Shown here: positions 12,301 through 24,300 of the stretch, one piece after another
Position numbering within the stretch: position 1 is the first letter of the stretch
How the letters are laid out: every line of letters starts with the position of its first letter
Assembly (NCBI RefSeq): GCF_029852145.1
Contig: NC_079976.1
Coordinates: 12,819,104-12,883,103 of the forward strand
DNA from: Microplitis mediator
Lineage: Eukaryota; Arthropoda; Insecta; Hymenoptera; Braconidae
Length of the DNA: 64,000 nt
Direction: 5' to 3'
Translations under genes and position numbers: made by a program
The notes under the pieces: model-generated
Database searches by the model: none
The model's input: only the letters and a program-made list of their open reading frames with translations
What the model was told of the DNA's origin: nothing

Positions 12301-15300
12301 TTTCATATTGTATCATATCATAAAATTATAATTTGAGTTCGAATAATTGGAAATCATAAAACTATAATTTAAAATTATTTAAAATGATTCAAATCTTAAT
12401 ACAGTAGGACCTCGTTATAAGACTACGCGTTATAAGACTCTTCCCCTCAATTTGTTGAAACTCGCTCGGAACGCTTCCCCCACCAACAACTCAATAAAAG
12501 TCTTGCTCCGAAACCTCGCTATAAGACTAACGACAATTACGACTAAAATCGAGATAAAATGTACATACATAAAGATTTTAGATCGAATAATTTATTTTCA
12601 TAAAGAATATTTCAAATTTCGTGGTATCACATAATTAATTGACAGAAAAGAACGACAAAATTCTGTTTATTTATGATTATATATGATATAGATAAAGAAA
12701 ATAGATACACTGTATAATAGAGTAGAGTTGAACAGAATACAGAAATAAAACGCAAAACGGCGATAGTCCCCTACAGCCCCGAGGTAGTCTTATAACGAGG
12801 GCCTACTGTAATTTAAAATCAGTCCAAATCGTTAAATCATACTGCTTTCGAGCGTAATTTAAAAATAAATCATTTTTAATCATACTGAATGATAAAATCG
12901 GAAAATATTATTTTAGGATTAACAATTATTTAAAATAATTTGAATCATTTTAAATTCAATTGAATACAAAAAATAATATATATTTATGGAGTAAAAATGA
13001 AATTTTGTTTTTATCTAAAACGTATCTATTGTTTTGGTATATCGAGAAAAAATTTTCAAGGTAACAGTCTTAATGTAATACAGAATATACTTTTTTTTTG
13101 TTTATTATTTAAAGTCGCATCAACCTCGTGGGTTCTTAGCGACTATACTGATAATATACAAATTATTTTTACATTAACTCTTGCTACTAAGCTTAAATTT
13201 TTTAACAATTAAGGTAATGTACCCAGTACTTGAACACTTCTAAAAATGGGACCAGTAGTTGAACAGACTTTTAGAATTGTTGTTATACAAAATCCGTATA
13301 TATATTATGAGTAATATGTGCATATGATAATTATTCAATAATACAGTAATTGATTATTGTAAGTTTTTTCAATTATAACTGAAAAAAAATTATATATTTT
13401 TTAACTTTAAAGTTGACATGTCGAGAATAGCCGATACCCGGGAAAAAATGTTCAGGCCTGATCAGACATGAGCAGGCATGAGTCTTCAGGCCTGATCAGA
13501 CATGAAAAATGACCATGCCTGACCAGACATGTTCAGGTCTGATCAGGTCTGTTCATGCCTGTTCATGCCCATTCTGGTAAAACAATTATATATAATAAAT
13601 GGTCCTATATAATTATGCATAACTATATACAATTATATATAATTATTTCTATAAAAATGAAAAAAAAATAAAAAATATGGGAGTGTCTAGGATTCGAACC
13701 GTGGACCTTGCGCTTGAAAGTTCGCCTCGTTATCTATTGACCTAAGAGATTGAGTTGAAAAATAGGTCTCGTACGAACTTCAAGTACTGAAAGTCTTAAG
13801 ACTCATGCCTGTTCATGTCTGATCAGGTCTGATCCTTTTTTCCCGGGTTATACGTGATAGATTCTTGGTCAAAAAAATTTTATATCTATGAACAGACATG
13901 AACAGACATAACCAGGCATGAACAGGCCTGATCAGGCCTGAGCTTATTCAACGCTTCAGACATGAACAGACATGACCAGGCATGGGCAGGTATGATCAGT
14001 CCTGAGCGTAGTTAACGCTTCAGACATGAACAACCATGAACAGCCATGAACAGACATGATCAGACCTGACTGTATTTAACGCTTCAGACATGAACAGACA
14101 TGACCAGGCATGGACACGTATGATCAGGCCTGACTGTATTTAACACTTCAGACATGAACAGACATGAACATGCATGAACAGACATGGACAGGTATGATCA
14201 GGCCTGAACGCATATAACGCTTCAGACATGAACAGACATGGTCAGGCATGAACAGCCATGAACAGGCCTGAGTGTATTTAACGCCTCAGACATGAACAGG
14301 CATGATCAGGTCTAATTTCAGGCCTGATCATTTTTTCCCGGGCAGATGCTATTTTTTTCATGAAAAAGATACTATACGGTACGCCGAACAATCAGTAAAA
14401 AAAACGGTATATCATCATTTTAAGTAAAAAAAATTATACCACCCAATGAAATAGTCTTTTCTAAATACTATACATTTTTTGCAAAGACATAAACTAAAAT
14501 TTTTATATTAAACTTTAGCGTCTAACTATACCTCCCAATGTTCAAACCGGTATATACCCAAAACTTGGACGAGATGGCGTTACATATTCAAATATTGGGT
14601 CCATGTTATTTTCATGGCAGCAGTAGGTGAACAGCGTAAAATTTATTCTAGTGCAATAACAAATGATTTAATTTAATTATTTATTTTTTAAAAAAGATAT
14701 ACGAAAATAAAGTATGAGTGATTCATCAACAATTAGTGTAATAATTTTAAGTGATTTCGCGTGAAAACGTATCTATTTCATCAAAATAAATTTTTATTAT
14801 TTTCTAACCAAAAAAAATTCACAACATATAGGTAAGATGAAAATTGCGAATAATATTTATCCGTTAATAAAAAATAATCCGTTACAATTAGTAAAATTTA
14901 CAATAAAGTTTGTTAAATCCATAAAATTTCACGATTTAACAACTTTACAAAAAACTTAAAAAATTAAACAAGAAACTATTTAGATCTAAAAGTTTAAATT
15001 CTTGTTCTGTCCTTGTAATAAAAAAAATTATATTTATAATAAATAGATAAAAGTATTTATGATTTTCAATTCAAGTAACAGTTCATTTTTTGTGTTGTTT
15101 TTAGTTCATAATAATTAATTCATTAGTAATAAAAAATGTAATTAAAAAATTAAATACAAATATTTCTCATTTTTAAATCATCATATTACGTATTCAGAGT
15201 ATTATTTTTAATATTATTAAATAATATATTATAATTCTTTTGATATTTCAATAAAACGTTGAAAAATTTTGGTGTGCCTATTGCCATATATTTTATTAGT

Positions 15301-18300
15301 TCAACTACTGCTCCCGGAGTGTTCCACTACTGCGGCTTGTCGGAGTTGATCGTTCAACTACTACTCCTTTCATAGTCTATCTTAAAAACGTTGTCAAAAT
15401 ATAAATATTCAATTATCTGCGTTATTTTGCGCTTCAATTAATTCAAAATTGTTTATATTTTCATGAAAATCATTAATTTGAACTAATAATTACAACTTTA
15501 TATATTAAAAGTAGAGTCAAATACGTTTTACTTTTAAACCTGTTCAACTACTGGGTACTTTACCTTATATATATTTTATTTTACATCTTTTAACAGATCT
15601 TTTCATTACTTTAAGTTTATACTATTCATTTAAAATTTTTAAAAAACTCATTCATCTCATCACTTAACTTTTCGTTGTTTACAATATTCCAGGGGTTTGT
15701 TGGCCAATGGGCTTTTTTTTCTTATGACGTTGAATTTTGTGCATTCGGTAATGACATGTTCCACAGTTGCTGGTGTGTGAGATTCTGGCCATATTGTGTG
15801 GGTTCCGTTTAATGATTAGGTGACCATGAGAAATTCTGGTGCGCCCTACTTTGATTCCATTGAGAGGCTGACTCGCATATATTATTACGGATTTTGTGTA
15901 GCTTAGACGTGTGGCTTATCCAGATGCTATTCCATTTATCTCTAATAAAGTTTTCGAAAGCTCGGTTATGGTCATTTAATGGGATAGCAAGAGCTGTGAA
16001 GTCTTTTCGATCCAAAGTTGCTTGTTTGGCATTTGAGTCCGCAGTTTCTTTTCCAGTTATTCTTTGGTGAGAAGGGATCCACGCAATGATGATATTTTTT
16101 GTGTTTGATAATTTTAATAGCTTGAATTGGATCTTAATTACACTTATCCAAAAAATTAAAGGAACAAGAAAATTTTATAAATTTTTTAGTGATTTTTGAA
16201 GGCTGTATTTTCGTGAAAAATGATCGTATCGAAAAAATAAAAAAAGCAAATTGAAGCTTGAAATCTCTAGTTTGAAGATCTTTCAGCAAAATATTTTTTT
16301 GAGCCACGGTTTTTGCGGAATCAGAAGAAAAATGTCGAGACAAAATTTTTCTAAATTTTTTGGTTTCGTTTTTTAGGTCTACGGGGCCGGGAAAATTTTT
16401 TCAAAAAAACAAATTCATGGCTTGTTTAGGAAATTTATTCAGCTACAATTTGCTTTTTTTTGTTTCTTTGTACGACAATTTGCTGCTGAGATATCAGCCT
16501 TCAAATGAAAAAGGATCCTTTTGTCTTTGATTATTGATATCTCAGCAAGAAATGGTCACACAGTAATTTAAAGGGCAGTTTAATAAACTTGAATAAATCC
16601 CCTACAAGCTCCATTTTTGATTTAAAAAAAAAAAAAATTTTTTTTCATCCTTGATATCCATTTGAAAAACCTTTAAAAAATGGCCATTTTCTGGTTTTTT
16701 AGTCGACTCATCGCTACTCTGCAAATATTGATAAAAAAAATAATGTTGCCAGGTAATTTTACAGCTTAATGTACCCCTAAAAACCCTGGAAATTTTCAGA
16801 TTGATCCATTGAACCGTTTGTCCGGTCCGATTGCTCAAATTTTTACAAAACAATTAAAGGAACAAGTTTTGTTCCTTAATCTGTGTAATCGTTATCAAAA
16901 TGAAAAAATCAATTTTTTTCGGATTTTCTTTCATTTTTGCGTTAGTTATTCAGTAAATGTAAGGTAAAGAAAAAAAACAAATTTTTTTCCGAAAAACGAA
17001 AAAAAAAATAACCCCCCGAATAAAACATGAAAAAAAAAAAAATTGGAAAAAATTCTTGTTTGGTCTCGTTTTTTGGAAATTTTTTTTTTTTTCCTCTTTA
17101 CCTTACAGTTACTGAATAACTAACGCAAAAATGAAAGAAAATCCAAAAAAAAATTAATTTTTTCATTTTGGTAATGATTACACAAATTAAGGAACAAAAC
17201 TTGTTCCTTTAATTGTTTTGTAAAACTTTGAGCAATCGGACCGGACAAACGGTTCAATGGATCAATCTGAAAATTTCCAGGGTTTTTGGGGGTACATTAA
17301 GCTGTAAAATTACCTGGCAACATTATTTTTTTTATCAATATTTGCAGAGTAGCGATGAGTCGACTAAAAAACCAGAAAATGGCCATTTTTTAAAGGTTTT
17401 TCAAATGGATATCAAGGATGAAAAAAAATTTTTTTTTTTTTTAAATCAAAAATGGAGCTTGTAGGGGATTTATTCAAGTTTATTAAACTGCCCTTTAAAT
17501 TACTGTGTGACCATTTCTTGCTGAGATATCAATAATCAAAGACAAAAGGATCCTTTTTCATTTGAAGGCTGATATCTCAGCAGCAAATTGTCGTACAAAG
17601 AAACAAAAAAAAGCAAATTGTAGCTGAATAAATTTCCTAAACAAGCCATGAATTTGTTTTTTTGAAAAAATTTTCCCGGCCCCGTAGACCTAAAAAACGA
17701 AACCAAAAAATTTAGAAAAATTTTGTCTCGACATTTTTCTTCTGATTCCGCAAAAACCGTGGCTCAAAAAAATATTTTGCTGAAAGATCTTCAAACTAGA
17801 GATTTCAAGCTTCAATTTGCTTTTTTTATTTTTTCGATACGATCATTTTTCACGAAAATACAGCCTTCAAAAATCACTAAAAAATTTATAAAATTTTCTT
17901 GTTCCTTTAATTTTTTGGATAAGTGTATATATAACATCCATTATGTGTCGAGCTTATCGCGTCTATCGTAGATTTAGAATCGGTGCATATTATAAATTTT
18001 TCTTATGATAGAAGTTCTATGAGAGTTAGGCATTGAGAGATTGCGAAGGCCTTACAGGTGAATATTGAGAAGTATCTAGATAACTTAAATCGGTATGCTT
18101 CTTCATTGATAATAATTGCGCACCCTCTTAGATTGTTGATAGCTGATTCATCTCTGAATACTTTTGTGTGCGTTGGGTATTTATTGATCATTTCTGCATA
18201 GGTTTTTAAATACCATATTGGGCGTGTTTTCCTTTTCGTCCGTTTGTTTAAAAATGTTGATGTCTAGCTTTTTGAAAGTAGGACTCCATGGATGGTTGGG

Positions 18301-21300
18301 GATAAATTGAGGTTTTATTCATAGTGGTATCTCTAAACTCTGAAGTTCGAATATAGTTATCTATAAATTTCAGCAATGGAGTTGGTAGAGAAAGGTATCT
18401 TAGGTAAGATTCATCAGTAGTTTTTCCCATTAGATTAGGTATCTCCTGCACTTCCGCTAATATACTTATAACCTTAGACTAGTTCTAAATGCACCAATGG
18501 CTATTCTGAGTGCTGTGGTTTGGATACAATCCAGTTTTTTTTAGTTGACTATTAGATGTCATATTATACATTATCGATCCATAATCTAGCTTAGATCTTA
18601 TGATTACTTCATATGTGCTAATTAAAATTTAAGTGTCTGCACGCCATTTGTTAGAACCAATGGCTTTGAGAATACCAAGTCTACGATAGCATTGCCCTCT
18701 TAAAATATCCAGATGTTTGCTCCAGTTTAAGGATTTATCATAGACCATTCCAAGAATTTTCAGGTAAGGTACTTGTTTCAATACGAATCCATTAAGAGTT
18801 AGGTGAGGCTGAAGACTGTTATATTTACGGCTTTTAGAAAAAAATCATATATTCAGTTTTATACTCTGCAAATCTAAATCCTGTTTTGTCGCACCAGGAA
18901 CTAAGTCTATCTAGAGATTCTTTAAGTAAGTTGCAACTACTTTTGATGTTTTTACTCGAGCAACAGATGGTGAGGTCATCTGCGTAAAGTAGTGCATGGG
19001 TTGGGGCAGGAATGCACTGAATTATGTCATTGACAGTAATCAAGAATAAGGTCACCCTGATAACTGATCCTTGAGGAATGCTGTTTGTTATTGATCTTGG
19101 GTTTAATAGGAATTCCTTCACCTTTATTTGGAAAAGTCTGTCACGTAGGATATTATCGATATAGGCTAGTAATTGGTTATTTACTCTCAGATTTATTAAT
19201 GTATTGATAATTCTATTTCTTAAAATCATTGCATGTGCTTTTTTGAAATCAAGTTGAACTGCAAAGCCATAGAGTTTGTTCAGAAGTGCTTCACTAATGA
19301 AGTTTTGCAGTTTGGCTAAGTGTAAATTAGTTGAGTGGGACTTTTGGAATCCGTGCTGCGCTGAAGTGAATCAATTTATTTTTTCCAGTATCCATACCAG
19401 CCTTTTGTTGATTATTTTTTTCAGAAGTTTTCCCAAGTTACCCAATAGTGAGATTGGTCTGTAATTGAGGGGTTTCGACTAATCTTTACCCGGTTTTACC
19501 ACTGAGATCACAGTTGCGAGTTTCCAGAGGCTCGGGAAGAGATTATTGCTCCAGATGTAGTTGTATATATCTAGTCAATATTTTATGCAGCTATCCGGAG
19601 ATTTTTTATAAATATTACGGATGTACCATCAGGGCCACGGTTGGAACTTTTGCCATCTTTTATGAATTCTTTTAGTTCCTCCAGTGAGAAAGGTGAGTTA
19701 GTTTTCTTCATTAAATTCTTGTTGATCAGGTGTTTAGATGGATTCCTTGTTCGTTGTGCTCCTGATTCCAATTGCTATTTAATTAGTTTAAAAGGTTCCG
19801 TATAATTGTCATCGCTAGAACTATGCGCAAAGGTGATAGCCAGCTATTCTGCTTTTGCTTGAGATGATGTATTAGTTTGGTTTTGATTATCTACTAATAT
19901 TGATGATATTCTAGTTAATGATTTACCATTTATTCGTTTTATTTTCTTCCAGATTTGGTCTGTAGGGTTTTCATTATTTATAGAAGATACTATGTTTTGT
20001 TTTGAGGACCGTTTAGAAGACTTTAAGCATTTTCTAGCTATTGTCCGTTGTCTTTTGAACTTAATTTTAAGTTGTGGATTAGTTTTGTCTTCTTTTAATT
20101 TGTTAAATGCTTGATTTATTTCAGCTAGTGCTTTTTTAGTCTCTACCAAGAACCATTCATATTATTTTTTGATTCTGAGTTGCTTTATGGATGCTTAGAT
20201 CAGCTACCGAAATAAGCGTGTTGTTTAATTTATTGATGATTTTTTCTATTGTTTTTTATGACTAAAGAGATCCCAGTATGTTAAATTTTTGTTCAGCTGT
20301 TATTGAAAATCTAATCCAGTCCGCTTTATGCATAATCCATCGTACCGGCTTAGGAGACTTACTCAATAAAATATTTTTCTTGTAGATTATATGGATCTAA
20401 TAGTGATCGCTATCATAAAAGTGTTCATTTACGTAACAAATAAGGTTTTGAGCTATATGGGGACTTGCTAGAGACAGATATAGATCTTCTTTCAGAACCC
20501 GGTGAGATATAGAAGTGAGTAGGGACCTCTTTGTTGAGAGTAATGAAGTTTTTATCATGAATCCATTCCTCAATAATCTTAGCTCGAATACTGTCTGTAA
20601 ATTTTGATCCCCACAGGGTGTTGTGGCTATTTAAATCTCCTAGGATGATAACTAGATGGTTTAATTGAGCTGTTATGTTGCTAAGGTCAATAAACATTAG
20701 GTTATGACTGTTGGGAATGTAGACACTACATATCGTAACTTCATAGTGTCACGTTTTGCGAAATCACCCTAAATTAATTAAAAATAAAAATAATTTTTAA
20801 TTATTAAATTTAATCCAGGTTTGGCCTCATTGGAGTATCGATAAACCCCCGGCTGGCCCTGGTCGTCGATTATTTGATTTTAATTATTTATTTATTTAAT
20901 TTTCGCGATTCAAAAACATTTTCGATGCCGATTCCAATTCGAAATAATTATTTTTATAATAGCAGGTGAATGGTAGAAAAATCGGCGGGAAACTTGAAGG
21001 AAACCCGAACTGCTGATAAGCGCTCGCCCCTGGGTGGTCATAATGTTATAGACAGGTCATGGTATAGGTAAAAATATTTGGGGTGCCAATTGGCACTCCA
21101 AAATAAGGTTCGATTAACTTAGAATTGATTGTAATTTATTAATTACTTATGGAGAGCAGAGGTTCGAGCTCTATGAGCTCTCTCCAAGGACTGAGTGCTT
21201 AGTCGTTATAAAAATATAATAAAGCCAACAAAGTTGACAAAATGTTGACACTGCATCTCAGGTTCCCTGTGAGAGAATCGTCGTGGCCCAGGTCTCATGC

Positions 21301-24300
21301 ATCGTCATCTGTTTAGACTACCTGTGAGCCACGACGATTCTCTTATCGCAAGAGATTTCCGTTACATCGAATTAAATTAATTTATTAAAAATAATTAATT
21401 TAATTTAATCCATAAAATATTACAGGAACGTAAAAATAGGGTATTTTAACCGTAACTGCAATAATTTCCAGATTAGAATTATTGTATACCTGTTGAGTTG
21501 GGATATGTGATCGTACGCATATTGTGACTCCACCAATAGCAAGTGTTGAGTTCTCTCTATTCTTGTTTAAACAATTAAATCCTCTCATTTGAACTCGAGT
21601 TTTTTTTTTTTTTAATGAGTTTCTTGCAGGCATATTATGTCCAGGTTGTTTTTTTCCTTTAGAATTTTTAGAAATTCTGATCTATAATTTAAACCATCAA
21701 GGTTCCATTGAATGATGTGCATAGCTATTGTATGATAGGATTAGGTGGTACATAAATTTCAGATCATTTGATAAAGCAGACTCGAAAATATTGGTGAATT
21801 ACGAAAAAAAAAAAGTTTTTTTTTTGTTTTTTAGTGATTTCTCAGAAACGACTTGAACGATCGACTTCAAAATTCAATCAGCTCTAGAATTCAAGAAAAC
21901 GCGCCGATTGCCACCTCAAACGTCAAAATCGGTTAATTAGTTCAAAAGATATCGGCGCTGAAAAGTTAAAAAAATATCATTTTATGTTATTTTTTCCAGA
22001 TAGATCAAAATATAATGTGCTAAAATGTGTCTGAAATCATACCAACTCTTTCTCTTTATAGTCTCTTCCGATCATCAGGTAATGTCATGTAACTTGTTCC
22101 TTAGTTTTGAACATATTGTCAGCAAAAAATTGAAAAACCCAGTCTTTAATGTTTTTCTCGGATATTCCATATATTATTGCTCTGACCTGAGTCAAAACTC
22201 ATTCAAATCTTGATTTTGATCACTGACATTGATTTCTACCTCAACACATTTATTTCAGAGAACATTATCGATAATAAAAATTTGAAAGCCGCTTCTTCAT
22301 TAATGATTTTCGATTCTTAACTTTTCAAACTCTAGCATAAAACGTAACTTGTTAGAGCTTGAAAAGCTCATAAAAAAATGATTCCATGTGCTCGAAAATA
22401 TATTTACAGTGATGTTTTCTAGCTCCTTGAGCTCGAAAACAGCGGGAAGTTTTGGGGCTGGCCCGCAGGGTCAACCGACGCCCAGATTTTTTATTTAGCC
22501 AAGTCCCCTTCAGTGTCTGTAGCCTCAGAGTTAGTGGTAAATTCATCGGAGGACCATGTTTTGTCAATAAAATTGAAATTCTCACTACCAAACTCTTTTT
22601 TTATTTTATTTCTAAGTTTGGATAATTTAATTTTCATTCCTCTTGAGGTAAGGAGTGAGTATAAAGTTTTCAGCTGTTTGGCGACTTCAATTGGGTTAAT
22701 TTTAAATTCTTCGATGATATCTTTAATATATCTTTGACCTGTACTATTATATTAACCAAAAACTTCTTAAGCTGATTAGAGTTATAACCATATTTCATTG
22801 GATTTATGTTAGTCTCATTTGTAATCGTAGGGGGGAGATCTGATAAAGTCTTTTGATTACAATCACTTTTTTGATAGGTTTTGAGTCATATCTTGGTGCC
22901 TTGAATTCTGGTCTTTTTTTTTTTCAAATCATAAAATGATATTTCGTTATTTTTTAATACAGTGTGATTTAAAATGAATCGTTACAAAATTTATGCTCGA
23001 AAGCAAAATAATTCAGACATTTTGAAATAATTAAAAATGATTAAAAGTTACGTCATCTCAAATCATTCCGAATTACATTTCTTAATCAGGTACCATTTGT
23101 GGCCACTGCTCCATTTTTGGACATTTAATACTTTATTTAAATTAACGAAAGAGCGTAAAATAAAATCTTTATTCTAATAGTGGGATAAAAATATCTCTGA
23201 AAAAATTTCAAAAATTAATTATGTTAGTGCATATTTTGCAAATTATTTTCTTTAAATTTTCCAAGTGTCCAAAACTGGCTCCAAAGTGGCCGAAAGCGAT
23301 ATCTCTACGCTATACATACTATTAATTAATAATACATTTTTTCTAGTTTATGCACAACATTATCATTACAATGGGAGCCAGAAATAATAGCAGTCGCATT
23401 GATGTATTTGGCTGGTAAATTGAGCAAATTCGAAGTTCTCGACTGGAATGGAAGACAACCCAAACATTTAAGGTGGTGGGATATGTTTGTTGAAGATGTC
23501 ACTATGGATTTACTAGAAGGTTTACTGATTTTTTCTTCAAACTGTACCTACATTTACCCTATTGTTAATAAATAAATAATATACTTTATTTTAAGATATT
23601 TGTCACCAAGTATTAGATTTATATTCACAAGCTAATAATGCTAAACCACCAGACTCACCACCAATGACGCCATCTAATCCTGCAGCGACTGAAGTAATGT
23701 CAACAACTGCATTAATTGAATCAGCTTCTAATACACCTAATAGTAAGTTTATAAAAAATGAATAATTAACCAAGTAGCATTGTCTTAAGCAAGTTACTTG
23801 GCAAAAGTCCTTTAGCAAGTTTTTGGCGGAGGATTTAAACAAGGATTGAATAAGATGGATTATATTTATAAGTAAACTTTCTGCAGATTTCATCAAGTCT
23901 TATTTAAGATTCCAGCACTGAATTTACTGAACTCATGCTGAATTCACGGCTCACAAAATAAAAAAAAGCTATCTGCAGTTATTTTAAGCGATTCTGCTGC
24001 AAGTCTGACCTAATGGGTTCTATGCAAGCATTTTAGCCACGTGTTGCAACAGATTTACTTAACCCTTCAGCACTCTCGCTATGAAATTTTCTCTCACGCT
24101 CATTGATAACTCAAATTTTCTTTTAAATTTCAAATGGAATGACTACGTGATTTTTTTTCTATCCGTCAAAAAATTAATATTACTTTGGATTTCAATACTA
24201 TTATTTCAATCGTTTTAAACCATAGAAAAAAAAAAAATTTTATTAACTCTGTGAGATATTTTCTCATCGTTATAGTAAAGTAAGGGTCAGAATTTAAGAA

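Larger units (their letters stand above)
13212..15565. mobile_element. TA-flanked element with AGGTAATGTACCC ends
   Basis: Left AGGTAATGTACCCAGTACTT and right TACTGGGTACTTTACCT are inverted, flanked by TA (13210-13211 and 15566-15567). Words like GTTCAACTACTG recur in both arms. Its interior holds a CCCGGG-ended MITE and a satellite array (13437-14340). The rest, about 14345-15300, is AT-rich with no coding signal. Confidence 0.7.
15590..22920 (-). mobile_element. Decayed non-LTR retrotransposon with RNase H (I/Jockey group)
   Basis: Minus-strand fragments in the right order show ORF1-like protein, endonuclease, reverse transcriptase and RNase H. All are broken by stops and frameshifts. Three later insertions split it: 16141-17925, about 20746-21420 and 21745-22495. 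An RNase H after the RT suggests the I-type branch of the Jockey/I group. The 3' end lies near 15590-15680; no clear tail or target duplication was found. Confidence 0.85.
12254..23091. mobile_element. Outer palindromic element filling intron 4
   Basis: The left end CCCTGATTAAGAAATCTAAT (12254) is matched inverted at the right end (23040-23091), which reads ATTACATTTCTTAATCAGG. The last G of the right end is altered. Flanking bases are AT and AC, an imperfect 2-bp duplication. The own sequence is mainly AT-rich arms with AAATGATT words (12254-12400, 12811-13200 and 22920-23091). Everything between was inserted later. Removing it leaves a cyclin K intron of about 280 bases. Confidence 0.7.

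Noticed and set aside
13888..14336. CRISPR-like regular repeats
   Set aside because: The intervals are repeats themselves, not unique spacers, and the setting is eukaryotic.
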